The notes under the pieces are model-generated. The model worked only from the letters and a program-made list of their open reading frames with translations, made no database searches and was not told the origin of the DNA. 22,961 bases of DNA from a virus. Numbering within the stretch: position 1 is the first letter of the stretch; every line of letters begins with the position of its first letter. This document shows, one piece after another, positions 17,001-22,961 of this stretch. The DNA is taken from IMG/VR virus record IMGVR_UViG_3300021962_000688, positions 1 through 22,961 of that record; one strand, written 5' to 3'. The position numbers were made by a program, and so were the translations under genes.

Positions 17001-17037
17001 GCTTCCCAAAGGGAGTCGTGACTATGTACTTCGGCAT
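10972..17037 (-). CDS. giant ejection/polyvalent-type virion protein with putative zincin site, 2021 aa
   Basis: Probably packaged in the capsid and ejected with the DNA, like the T7 internal virion proteins but longer than T7 gp16 (about 1300 aa). The N-terminus MPKYIVTTPFGKQYSVVGPE is a small strand-rich domain common at the front of phage ejection proteins. Residues about 145-395 are Ala/Gly-rich and hydrophobic, suggesting membrane-active segments. A Pro/Glu linker (about 405-560) follows, then charged helical regions. At 913-918 HEVGAH, with DEAIAYF near E972, marks a putative metallopeptidase. Residues 1303-1318 (DPYFPLYRRGDFWVRY) resemble the large polyvalent-protein domains. Hydrophobic stretches occur near 1515-1542 and 1743-1776. 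ATG directly follows the stop of the 651-aa gene. Functions beyond virion location are inference. Confidence 0.85.
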   Translation of the reverse strand: MPKYIVTTPFGKQYSVVGPENFTGNDAVAYVQKQLGMYQPPAEEGAEEDDIYTRTGIPQGRSIEDIAAGIELDRSPMEALSAGLGRSFSRMGSTITDIIPSLAGSAIGADDYARQQLEEAAAKEAALQQRNPTQFQSFRDVENLGDVLPFLFETLGEQGANIASTIGTGGVGAIAGRTLAKRAAQKQLDELVAAQVARKTAEARAKALPTSVPIRQEAAEAAVARRAPSFLGAAASQGAETGAIAGTYAGGLGLSAPEIFQNIYENTGELAPAAAVLGGGFAAALDSILPLQVLKAFKSKPVSFQAEVIKKIGERKQLNSLVADLAGRTALGIGKGVATEAATEAAQEAVSIAAENFVREGDDIWGSKEFDRILESAVRGGIAGGAFGAVPGFSDALRTRAIEKEEFARREPPPESAPGAPVTGEDIDETLPPAIDAGPIAERSALTPVPVPPPVGGGLGSTDVPPILPGLNEEVAPEVRDVELTAEDFVELGRQGEEQSNLQETELEGAEDAATVADQDIQEEVAKAVAKGKPAPGEPVVVAPPETPIAPEIPVETEAPKLLTRDMLVSDFKFSPKSKVVEVLADKPYETPEQVAKLRSLTEENIKNPNQKKRVLSALSSLAPERELRPIPEGISAPELIPVIEQDKNAYTAIERVAGRNAAIAQLLGDKHVGKLPEKEALPYSGPTEQAQFEATLTDVEKASVRERLKGLRAADRRRERVVAEKEARVEAATPEAQEELTEVTGEGGAFETLTVPDIEKVTGRRAEYERLREDAESLVGNIPKGEDPMQYLTVAEKAIPDLKERAPVSRFKNFLKKPENEEFLDELQRGFAEAPAEEKIKATTPAKAREVIKGFLGREPENEDIRITTTPRAAGMKGVPQRAMAVAEVGGKKAALFTKRIPKGKEISVFMHEVGAHVGMERLVGKTNYKYLIDKVREWGSGKGRELEVSIAKAALARIPANTRSEIQGDEAIAYFVSEAVERGISPKAIAKVNTPLGTFFRYIMDGVKAILNRLGIPNYEPTTQDIVDIAYGAAQLTYKRADDAKAQTAAPTKDKKVEEAKPTGYMTATDEELSDARYTPPTMPMARRMLEWVDKKIESLPVAKPQLEFARDVLEGLSRFAKQAYLSLLSVTQIAEIVEKYSPVLSSALKSINNIAAARDVNVANRKQKIEKFILTARKVTAKYDPRVVRKLFDFMHESSIEQVKFDIDKRYAAAKAANDKALMKELEEDYDRVQNDPELKKLFDEFQEFEKKYPELAKLYYDLRNEYRQLSEEFMDALNKPELLGSAGKTLNELMKKRIDPYFPLYRRGDFWVRYVAPDGKEGVSAFETAAEARKFVRFLKQDGVQDKDIKEYIKPTEAQLESMMPLKEMQAVIKVLKEKLKSSSAPSDPMTKSRDEVMEGIYSIYLDMFSNQSVMQSFKRREGYAGYRNDALANFADVGTRMAINIEQFNSVRKLDETITKAKAAAKDLPQEWSEAVEATINRSEGFWKNPIQKTKMGRFASAAGHNAYRWFILGNVSSAIINITQLPIVVAPLLGGKFGWGATISAMNEASKMYFAGGQDTNSSFDVFGLNLSDKSFAGKKAKLDPEYEKLYYNAVQRGAVRRSTGQDLMEMRNLGVSDPENKLKYKMAKAEQALGWAFQNAERYNREVTLLAAYKLARKSGMSESKATDYALDLIEFAHGNAMSELGPQLFQTGPGKVFGVFKRFALNQIYLQCKLFKTVFAGADKETKKLAAKQFMGINAMAYAFAGAKGMPIFGGINLMASLLTGMFGDEDEPFDFDKWAEATFGAAGYRGPIGALLNLNLGTRTGFGDLLWRPDEKRLAEIGLSTYILEQGGGPALSIVNNIVKGSQQVIEGDTMKGLETMTPSMAKSVLRSVRFATEGVVNSKGYKIVDDPSAYGVFMSLVGFSPNDVNDAYSKIAIMKDFERKSQERRNGLLDDLWGARQAGDTDGIREINKEIYDFNRSKLGRSNPITPETKEKSYDMRKQREREAIFGASFNPKLLKAAMMEAGLGAP

Positions 17038-18993
17038 TTACAACCCACCAGAATCCGGTCTGTACTGGAACCCGCTGTTACCAAATATTCGTTCGCGAAT
17101 ACCGCCAATTTGGGTCTCCTGATTTGACATCAGTGAATCTATTATCCCCGCCACTCTTTGCTTTGCTATAGTGTCCATAGCTTCTGAAATTTGCGATTCA
17201 GTGGCGTCATCTAATTTACCTTGCGCTTCTAGCGCCGCTTCCGCCGCAGGCCGTAGTTGAGGATCGCTATAGACTTGTTCAAATATCTGCCTACCCTCTC
17301 CGGGTTTAACTAGACCTTGTTTTTCAAGATCAAGCATCATCTTCTGAAGCTCGTAGATGTTCCCCATAGCGCCGCTACGCGCTGTAAGAGCCGCACGATT
17401 AAACGCACCCTGCTCTTTCATATTGGCGATGTCTATCTCCAGATTGGCTGCGCGCTCGTTATCTTCTCTACTCTGATTGAGCGTGAACAGGCCCATCTTT
17501 TCAGCTTGGTTCAACTCCCTTTGCCTGTTCTCCTCGTTACGGTGAGTGATTTCGTTCTGGAGACGGGCTTCCTGTGCCTTAGCCGCCTGACCTTTACGTT
17601 CCAGATTGTCGGCTCTAGCAAGCTCCCTCTGGTACCGCTGTATCTCTCGCTTCTCGGCGCGTACGGTAGCATTGGAGGCTTCGAGGTCTTCTGACATCCC
17701 ACCAAACAGATTTGCAAGGCCCCCCATTAGTGTAGGTGCGCCCTGTCCGGGCTGTACATCCCAAGCACCCGCAGCGCGTTTACCAAGAGAAGCCCATGTA
17801 GCCTGCTTAGCCCGTCCTTGGAGTGCTGTGAGATCTTCGTTTAATGCAGTCTGCTGCTCTGCCAGTAGATTTGGATTCACTCCATAGGCTTTGTTCGCTT
17901 CCGCTTCTTGAGCGAGACGTTGCTCCAAGTTGAATTCTGGAGTCCGCTCAATTTGCATAGCGTCTGGGTATTCTTCCTCCGTTACCTTAGGAATACTGAC
18001 GCGGCCTAGCCCCGCCGGTCCTTGCTTAAACATGGCGTCAATTTCTGACATATAGGTATCGTCAGGATTGGGCTCTTCAAGCGCAGCGGGTTTTACAGGT
18101 CCCTTGGGCAAAGAGGGGTTTCTGTACCAGCGGCTCGGCCCGCCAGCGACCGATCTGAATTCTTCCGCGCCCATATCACCTGTCAGAGGCTCGGTAAACA
18201 AGTTAAAGGAAGTAGGATCTTGCATCATATCTCGGGAAATATGTCCGGGAGACGATAAGCCCCTAGCAGCAAAAATTTCATCCCGAGTAAGCATATTCAT
18301 GGCGTCTTTTAGAGCTTCTTCATCATCCCCAGCGCGGCGGAGGTCCGCCCGAAGTGAGCCGTCTTCCCGAGCTAGACGCCCTCTATCTCCTCCGGTGGCC
18401 CCATACAGAGCTTCTTGAACCTGCCGACTGTACCCTTCATCTTGATACGGATCCCGCAGTCCTTTCCTCAAAATCTCTTGAGCATTACTCCGCCCACCTT
18501 CGGCAAACGACACAATGCCGCCACCCGCGTAGTCGATATTCGCCGACAAACTCCCAAGACCTTGGTCTATAGCGTACTCATCTCCTCGTTCACCGGGGAG
18601 GCTGGCAACACCGTAGTCATTCACGGACCCACCTTCAGCCATGCCCTGAGGCGGCATCGGCGGGAGACCTTCTGGCATCGGCGGCATAGCCTGCTGGGGC
18701 ATCTCCTGCGGAGGAACCCCCGGTTGCGGCATACCTTGGGGCATACCTTGAGGCCCCCCCTGCTGCTGGGGCGCGGCTGCGGCAAGAATCTTATCTTTTA
18801 CGGTGCCTTGAGGAGCTTGCGCAGGGGGTTTGTTGGAGTTCATGATTTCTCCCACCACTCCCAGCAAAACTATTTCTGGTATCCCGGATTTAGAGAGACT
18901 CATGACTTTTTGAACGGCTTCCTCAGGAGGTAAACCGTACGCGGCTTGTTTCGCCGTTTTCACATACTCTTCATATCGCTTAGCGATAGCCAT
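17038..18993 (-). CDS. virion protein with Pro/Gln/Met-rich region and long helices, 651 aa
   Basis: Probable internal or tail-associated virion protein. Residues 1-55 are helical. Residues 73-118 are strongly enriched in Pro, Gln, Gly and Met (short repeats such as PQGMPQGMPQ). Two MAEGG/FAEGG motifs occur at about 118-122 and 163-167, the second inside GGGIVSFAEGGR. The C-terminal third (about 433-520) is highly charged and helical, probably coiled coil. I recognise the general style of phage structural proteins from freshwater and marine podoviruses, but no catalytic motif. AGAGGA 8 bases before the ATG is the ribosome-binding site; it lies in a hairpin with the preceding stop. Its stop is immediately followed by the ATG of the giant gene. 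Confidence 0.75.
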   Translation of the reverse strand: MAIAKRYEEYVKTAKQAAYGLPPEEAVQKVMSLSKSGIPEIVLLGVVGEIMNSNKPPAQAPQGTVKDKILAAAAPQQQGGPQGMPQGMPQPGVPPQEMPQQAMPPMPEGLPPMPPQGMAEGGSVNDYGVASLPGERGDEYAIDQGLGSLSANIDYAGGGIVSFAEGGRSNAQEILRKGLRDPYQDEGYSRQVQEALYGATGGDRGRLAREDGSLRADLRRAGDDEEALKDAMNMLTRDEIFAARGLSSPGHISRDMMQDPTSFNLFTEPLTGDMGAEEFRSVAGGPSRWYRNPSLPKGPVKPAALEEPNPDDTYMSEIDAMFKQGPAGLGRVSIPKVTEEEYPDAMQIERTPEFNLEQRLAQEAEANKAYGVNPNLLAEQQTALNEDLTALQGRAKQATWASLGKRAAGAWDVQPGQGAPTLMGGLANLFGGMSEDLEASNATVRAEKREIQRYQRELARADNLERKGQAAKAQEARLQNEITHRNEENRQRELNQAEKMGLFTLNQSREDNERAANLEIDIANMKEQGAFNRAALTARSGAMGNIYELQKMMLDLEKQGLVKPGEGRQIFEQVYSDPQLRPAAEAALEAQGKLDDATESQISEAMDTIAKQRVAGIIDSLMSNQETQIGGIRERIFGNSGFQYRPDSGGL

Positions 18994-18998
18994 GAATT

Positions 18999-19015
18999 AA
19001 ATCCTCTTAGGATTT
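18999..19015 (-). promoter_or_regulatory. hairpin covering a ribosome-binding site and upstream stop codon
   Basis: On the coding strand AAATCCT, a 3-base AAG loop and AGGATTT make a perfect 7-bp stem. It contains the TAA stop of the 401-aa gene and most of the AGAGGA ribosome-binding site of the 651-aa gene. A ribosome ending at TAA would open the stem and allow the next start, a typical translational-coupling device. The effect is inferred. Confidence 0.5.
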
Positions 19016-20212
19016 GCTGTTTAGCTGGTTATACAACCCTAACCCACTAAGCCCCGCACTTAGCGCGACACTAGCAGGGGACGGCTGTGCTCCGTACACC
19101 GCGGTGCTAGTAGGTATAGTCGGCGTTAACCCTCTGATGATATTGGAATAAAACGCGAGTTTTTCCATTGGGAGGTCACGCTGGCGCAGATAGTCTTGGT
19201 ACGCGACATCCTTCTTATACTGCTCCAAGGCTTGCCGCTGCTTACCGACTTCAGACTTCGCCGTAAGCCGTTTGAGATTAGCTTCCTGCCTTGCCCCTGC
19301 CACTTCAGCCTGACTAAGCCCCATAGTGCGGAGAGCGTCTGCGCGCCTAAGCGCCATCTCTTGACGGGCTGTACCCAACCCCTGCTGCTTAGCTCCGGCT
19401 TCTTGCAGTGCGGCATACCTCGCCAAATCCGTATCTTGCTGTAGCTTCCCAAGATCAGCTAGGGTTGTGGCTCCTTTACGGCGGAATTCCGCAGCGGAAA
19501 GCCTACGCGCCTCATCCTCACCATACAGGGCAGCGGCTTTATCATAGGCTTCACCAAGTCCTTTGGTGTAGAGATCCCCAATATCTTGCGACAAAGTTCT
19601 TTGCCGAATAGCTTCAGCGACGTTCTGCCCATACCCCCCATAAGTCCCCAGAGACGCAGATCTAGCCGCCAATCTAGCGGCCTCGCGCGCGGAAGCCTCA
19701 GTCGCCTGACGTGCGGAAACGTTGAGAACCTGATTAACATACGGGTTCATGTAATACGCAGCCTGTTCAGCACCAAATCGTTGAGTGTCAAAATCGGCGT
19801 CTCGGGCCATCATGTTCCGAGCAACGTCAAAATCTTGCGGGGTTTGCAATCCAGCGACACCCGCCTGTGCTTGGTTGTACGCTTGCTGGGCCTCGTTATA
19901 CGCAGCGGGGTCCTGCATCCCAGTAATTCGCCTCTGCGACACATCTAGTGCGCGGTTCGCATCCTGAAACCCTTGCGGCATACCCATGGAAGCTATCCCA
20001 CGGAAAGCGGCTTCTTGTGCGGGGTCGAATCCAGCAACACGCCCTATGCGCTGGTTAATAGGTACGCCTTCTTCATACCCTTTGACTGGCGCGTCATATA
20101 TAGCTTTTGCCTTCCCCGCTATATCAAGTATCGGCCCCTGAAGATATTCGGGGATATTGGTGTTCTGAACCGTAGTGCTAGTAGGTTGTGATGAACCGCC
20201 GCCGCTACTCAT
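19007..20212 (-). CDS. phage virion protein, probable ejection/tail-associated, 401 aa
   Basis: Starts MSSGGGSSQPTSTTVQNTNI, followed by IPEYLQGPILDIAGKAKAIYD and a GRVAGFDPAQEAAFRG segment. The middle has MNPYVNQVLNVSARQA and AARSASLGTYGGYGQNVAEA, which match the NPYtqxV and GAFGGSR-like segments of a widespread podovirus structural family. The rest is helical and Ala/Gln-rich, ending in a hydrophobic Gly/Ala/Leu stretch (SPASVALSAGLSGLGLYNQL). These proteins are generally annotated only as structural. An AAAGGA ribosome-binding site lies 6-7 bases before the ATG. It follows the GNAT stop by 3 bases and its own stop lies in the hairpin leading into the 651-aa gene. Confidence 0.78.
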   Translation of the reverse strand: MSSGGGSSQPTSTTVQNTNIPEYLQGPILDIAGKAKAIYDAPVKGYEEGVPINQRIGRVAGFDPAQEAAFRGIASMGMPQGFQDANRALDVSQRRITGMQDPAAYNEAQQAYNQAQAGVAGLQTPQDFDVARNMMARDADFDTQRFGAEQAAYYMNPYVNQVLNVSARQATEASAREAARLAARSASLGTYGGYGQNVAEAIRQRTLSQDIGDLYTKGLGEAYDKAAALYGEDEARRLSAAEFRRKGATTLADLGKLQQDTDLARYAALQEAGAKQQGLGTARQEMALRRADALRTMGLSQAEVAGARQEANLKRLTAKSEVGKQRQALEQYKKDVAYQDYLRQRDLPMEKLAFYSNIIRGLTPTIPTSTAVYGAQPSPASVALSAGLSGLGLYNQLNSKS

Positions 20213-20215
20213 AGG

Positions 20216-20638
20216 TTATCCTTTCAAATCTAATTCGCAGATATATCGTACCGGCGTATACCCATAAGGCTTGAGCACATCGACCCATCCTTTACGCCCG
20301 TATAACTGAATAACATCGCATTCTAATTCAGTAGCAAATCTACGAAATATAGACATAGCTGTGTCTAGTACCGGATTCATTGCGCCTGTTTTAGTCCCTA
20401 AATACTTTATCAAAAAAACTTTTCTTTTTGGGTGTTGAATTACTTGAGTTATCGCCGATCCATAAATCCCAAGTTCTTCGGAATACCCTACCCACAATAA
20501 TACGTATCCTTGCTTAACTTCGTCGTATAAGTTTTCTAGATATATTTCCCCTGCTACATCTAGTGATGGCTTTAGAAACGAAGCGAGCAAGGGCCATAGT
20601 TCATCTACCTGCTCTTCTGGAACTACGTACAAACTCAT
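20216..20638 (-). CDS. GNAT-like acetyltransferase (or GNAT-fold protein), 140 aa
   Basis: The pattern fits a compact GNAT fold: MSLYVVPEEQVDELWPLLAS, then GYVLLWVGYSEELGIYGSAI, a strand with KVFLIKYLGTKTG, helix MSIFRRFATEL, and the typical end IQLYGRKGWVDVLKPYGYTP. The classical RxxGxG acetyl-CoA loop is not clear, so activity is uncertain; phage proteins of this type often have the GRKGW...GY end. By hand count GC is near 39% over 20221-20580, against roughly 50-60% in sampled flanks, which suggests acquisition. ATG overlaps the preceding stop as ATGA with no ribosome-binding site, so it relies on coupling. Confidence 0.75.
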   Translation of the reverse strand: MSLYVVPEEQVDELWPLLASFLKPSLDVAGEIYLENLYDEVKQGYVLLWVGYSEELGIYGSAITQVIQHPKRKVFLIKYLGTKTGAMNPVLDTAMSIFRRFATELECDVIQLYGRKGWVDVLKPYGYTPVRYICELDLKG

Positions 20639-22350
20639 GCAAGGAACTTACTCGGATTGATCTGTTTGCCCTGCTGCGTATTACCAGTTCTTGCCCCACG
20701 CACACGGTCCATCATCGAATAAAGATGCTTAGCACCAGCCTTACTTGAGCCGTTCCCAAGATGGGAGACCACATCCGCAGGGACCACGAACTCTCCGTCA
20801 GCCAACCGGGCAGGCTGCTTATTAGCGATACTTGCAGGAATTGAGTCACTCATACCGTCACCGGGGCCGTCGAGATACCCACCCTGCTGTGTTACACCCG
20901 GGCGTCCACCAGCGGCGAAGGAAGCCAGCCCACCCGAGGCGAACGAAGGTGTAAGTTCAGGGTTGTAGTACGCCATAAAAGCGTTGGGGGTACCCATGAA
21001 GCTCCGCGCAATTTCCCGCATCTTCTGGTTGTACTGCTGGCGCGTTACATCCGGGGGGATGTAGCCATAGGGCTGCATGCCACCCTCATAGGGGAACTGA
21101 TAATTCAGCCCGGAAGACCCGCGTCGCAGCATCTCTTGCCCAAACGGAGAAGATGTCTGGTTTCTACCAAAAATGACGTTTCCTTGGTTCCTGATTCCAA
21201 TCATCGACTGACCCTGCTTGTTCTGCCATGACCGCAGTGCGGGGCTACCCGGAGTGTAAATGCCGTAACCGGGGTAATCCTGCTGTTTACGGTTAGCGTA
21301 AAAATTGAAGTATTTAGGGCGAATGTTATAGAACCCAGCAGGCATGTTCTTCGCCGGGGCTCCCAAAAACTTCGGTTTTACCGGAGCAGTCGGAGTCGGA
21401 GTCGGCGTGGAAGTCATGACCCCACCCTCTGCTGCGACACGGACCATACGTTGATTCTTGTACCAATTCCTAGACCCTCCAACATCAAAGTTACGCGGGT
21501 CGTATTTATCATACCCTTCGTCTCTTAACTCATATTCTCGGGGTTCCATGTCATCGTCGCCCATGCCTTCAGGAGGCATACCTCCCTGCATTCCGAAATC
21601 CAAGAAAGGCGCAGCCGATGCAGCGGCGGAAATACCTAAAGCCGGAGCACCCGTGCCCATGAAATCCGTGCCATATCCGGAAGGGTCAAAGCCTGACATA
21701 CCTTCGGTGAACAAATTCTTGGTACCTTGCCCGACGTTGGCGAAATTGGATCCAAAATTAGAGGTTCCAGCCGTCAATCCAGTTGATGATGGAGATAGCA
21801 GGGAAGCGGCGGCAGGATTCGTCGCGGAAGTACCAATAGAGCCAAGAGAGCCAGTAGAACCAAGAGAAGCGGCGGTAGGAGATGAAATGGGCGCGGCAGT
21901 TCCAGCAACAGTCCCCGGTGTAACAGATGTAAGAGGTGCAGCCGTGCCCGATGTAATAGGTGCAGCGGCGTTAGCGCCAGCACCAGCGCCCATTCCCGCC
22001 AGACCTGAAGCGAGAGACGCGCCGCCGAACCCTCCCAGTCCAGCAAGAAGTCCTTTCTTGAGGTCGCCGGTAGCAAGTCCAGTGCCCGCGCCAGTAAGCA
22101 GCCCCATGGTAAGCGGGTTAATTGCGCCGCCAGTGAGAAGCGTACCCAGTCCCCCAGCCAACATTGGAAGAATGTTACTCAGAAATCCGGCTTCTGGGAG
22201 ACCTGTCTGCGGGTTAACTGTCAGAGAGCCTCCGTGGGCCATCGCGATAGTCTGCAAACTCTGCACTTCTTTGGGAGTCATATGCACAAGCATAGAGTCC
22301 TCCCCACGCCCCAACGCCGCGATACCTTTAGCCAAATTACTGTGTTGCAT
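20635..22350 (-). CDS. Gly/Ala-rich phage structural protein, 571 aa
   Basis: Probable virion protein. It begins MQHSNLAKGIAALGRGEDSM and continues MLVHMTPKEVQSLQTIAMAH, GGSLTVNPQTGLPEAGFL, a start seen in many podovirus structural proteins. Residues about 55-130 are hydrophobic and Gly/Leu/Ala-rich (glycine-zipper-like); 130-260 are Ser/Thr/Ala/Gly low complexity; TPTPTPTAPV follows further on. Near the C-terminus come SFASGGLASFAAGGR and GPGDGMSDSIPA, ADGEFVVPADVVSHL, also common phage signatures. The start at 22350 is preferred over an in-frame ATG at 22380 because GAGG lies 6 bases upstream and overlap with the acetyltransferase falls from 44 to 14 bases. No enzymatic motif is visible. 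Confidence 0.8.
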   Translation of the reverse strand: MQHSNLAKGIAALGRGEDSMLVHMTPKEVQSLQTIAMAHGGSLTVNPQTGLPEAGFLSNILPMLAGGLGTLLTGGAINPLTMGLLTGAGTGLATGDLKKGLLAGLGGFGGASLASGLAGMGAGAGANAAAPITSGTAAPLTSVTPGTVAGTAAPISSPTAASLGSTGSLGSIGTSATNPAAASLLSPSSTGLTAGTSNFGSNFANVGQGTKNLFTEGMSGFDPSGYGTDFMGTGAPALGISAAASAAPFLDFGMQGGMPPEGMGDDDMEPREYELRDEGYDKYDPRNFDVGGSRNWYKNQRMVRVAAEGGVMTSTPTPTPTAPVKPKFLGAPAKNMPAGFYNIRPKYFNFYANRKQQDYPGYGIYTPGSPALRSWQNKQGQSMIGIRNQGNVIFGRNQTSSPFGQEMLRRGSSGLNYQFPYEGGMQPYGYIPPDVTRQQYNQKMREIARSFMGTPNAFMAYYNPELTPSFASGGLASFAAGGRPGVTQQGGYLDGPGDGMSDSIPASIANKQPARLADGEFVVPADVVSHLGNGSSKAGAKHLYSMMDRVRGARTGNTQQGKQINPSKFLA

Positions 22351-22762
22351 GTCGGGCCTCACTGATCCATTTACAACCATCTTTATACATTACGTAAACT
22401 AGAATGTCGCCACTCGGGCAGGCATTCTTCATACGTGTTTCTAGCTCAAATCCAATTCGATTATTGAATTGTTGTGCGTGAATATTGTCTTCGTCTACTA
22501 GCCCCGTTATTCTTTCCACATTACAAACGTTAAAAGCGTAATCAAATAAGTAATGTAGGTATGTTCTGTTCAACCATCTTGAGTCATCTGCTGCGGAGTG
22601 CATGAACACATTTCTATGGTTCCAAGTGTAGTAGACGCACCCACCGACAAGTATCCCGTCCCGGGAAGTACCAATTCCCGTCCCGTGCCCAAGAGAGACC
22701 CCGCCACAAACGCGGTCTATGACGAAATCGACAACGTGAGGGCCAACCTCTATTTTTAACAT
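22337..22762 (-). CDS. GNAT-family N-acetyltransferase, 141 aa
   Basis: A fuller GNAT than the downstream one: MLKIEVGPHVVDFVIDRVCG, a strand region GGCVYYTWNHRNVFMHSAAD, a helix after WLNRTYLHYLFDYAFNVC, the strand VERITGLVDEDN, then IHAQQFNNRIGFELETRMKN, which is the RimJ/RimL-like 'N..A..F..RiGF..E' end, and a final DILVYVMYKDG strand. Acetyl-CoA is the expected donor; the substrate is unknown. The canonical pyrophosphate loop is not obvious. No ribosome-binding site precedes the ATG, which is 3 bases after the upstream stop, so coupling is likely. The stretch 22381-22620 is about 39% GC by hand count, lower than surrounding genes. Confidence 0.82.
   Translation of the reverse strand: MLKIEVGPHVVDFVIDRVCGGVSLGHGTGIGTSRDGILVGGCVYYTWNHRNVFMHSAADDSRWLNRTYLHYLFDYAFNVCNVERITGLVDEDNIHAQQFNNRIGFELETRMKNACPSGDILVYVMYKDGCKWISEARHATQ
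22357..22360 (-). promoter_or_regulatory. ribosome-binding site deciding the 571-aa start
   Basis: GAGG, read on the minus strand within AGTGAGGCCCGAC, stands 6 bases before the ATG at 22350. The alternative ATG at 22380 has only GTATAAAG before it. This supports the shorter 571-aa product. Confidence 0.6.
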
Positions 22763-22765
22763 GGG

Positions 22766-22961
22766 TCAAGGTTGGGTAGCTATCACAACCCACCGAGAGT
22801 CAGGTGAGGAGTAGATCATCTGGATGGTACCTGTACCCGTCGTCACTACGTCCGCCCCTGAACCCGTAATAATCCTGTTCTCAGCGGTACTGCTGGCGCT
22901 CTCGTTTGCTACCGTCATATTCTGCGCTGTTGAGTTGAACAAATACAGCAATCTACCGTCC
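22766..22961 (-). CDS. C-terminal end of a probable phage virion protein (cut by window edge)
   Basis: The reading frame is open to the window edge, so only the last 65 or so residues are seen, DGRLLYLFNSTAQNMTVANE and onward, ending YSSPDSRWVVIATQP. The Ser/Thr/Asn-rich strand pattern with RIITGSGADV...IQMIYSSPDSRW is typical of tail fibre, spike or other decoration protein tips. No start codon should be inferred from this window; a TTG in this frame at 22951 is simply internal sequence. The stop lies 3 bases before the acetyltransferase ATG, so it belongs to the same operon. Confidence 0.7.
   Translation of the reverse strand, partial: DGRLLYLFNSTAQNMTVANESASSTAENRIITGSGADVVTTGTGTIQMIYSSPDSRWVVIATQP

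Noticed and set aside
18754-18761. Run of seven C (seven G on the coding strand) in the 651-aa gene as a frameshift site
   Set aside because: The reading frame continues normally through it with matching composition on both sides and no alternative frame of interest is seen.
21458-22402. 314-aa open frame on the + strand opposite the 571-aa gene
   Set aside because: It is the antisense of a Gly/Ala/Ser/Pro-rich region, has no ribosome-binding site and no recognisable domain; low-complexity GC-rich genes often leave open antisense frames.
1-22961. tRNA genes, CRISPR arrays, insertion sequences or phage attachment sites
   Set aside because: None was recognised; gaps between genes are too short (at most about 50 bases) and no direct repeats or cloverleaf patterns were noticed by eye.

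Overview
The window reads as part of the genome of a tailed dsDNA bacteriophage, most likely podovirus-like and infecting a Gram-negative bacterium. This rests on a phage-type replication cassette facing a cassette of virion (ejection-type) proteins, very tight gene packing with ATGA/TAATG-type overlaps, Shine-Dalgarno sites of the AAGGAG type and one sigma70-like promoter. No terminase, portal, capsid, lysis gene, integrase, RNA polymerase or tRNA is visible, so lifestyle and exact taxonomy cannot be settled here.

Left half (about 1-11,030, all + strand): first small early-type genes (69 aa, a DUF6378 protein, 64 aa, 67 aa, 106 aa). Then comes a replication/recombination operon: family A DNA polymerase with 3'-5' exonuclease, a small gene, a Cas4/RecB-like PD-(D/E)XK nuclease with a Cys cluster, an HNH endonuclease, two small proteins that look like tandem paralogues, and a SNF2-type helicase. 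A short promoter-bearing gap at 6436-6491 follows. After it come a conserved 131-aa gene, a candidate ssDNA-binding protein, a Cro-like HTH regulator, a 930-aa archaeo-eukaryotic-type primase fused to a P-loop helicase, and an 81-aa gene. Together the polymerase, primase-helicase, SNF2 helicase, nuclease and candidate SSB form a fairly complete phage replisome. The polymerase carries Leu at the position equivalent to E. coli Pol I Phe762 and HDA rather than HDE in motif C.

Right half (about 10,970-22,961, all - strand, transcribed right to left): the C-terminal end of a probable virion protein entering from the right edge, a GNAT acetyltransferase, a 571-aa Gly/Ala-rich structural protein, a second GNAT acetyltransferase, a 401-aa virion protein, a 651-aa Pro/Gln/Met-rich and helical protein, and a 2021-aa giant ejection/polyvalent-type protein with a HEVGAH putative zincin site. 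The two GNAT genes are visibly AT-richer than their neighbours and look like inserted cargo.

The two convergent transcription units meet with a 56-bp overlap of coding sequence (10972-11027) and no obvious terminator. No gene-free stretch reaches 300 bases; the largest gaps are about 50 bases. The most interesting points are the Leu762/HDA polymerase, the PrimPol-helicase replisome, the tandem paralogues, the putative metallopeptidase in the giant ejected protein, the AT-rich acetyltransferase islands, and a hairpin that could hide the ribosome-binding site of the 651-aa gene.
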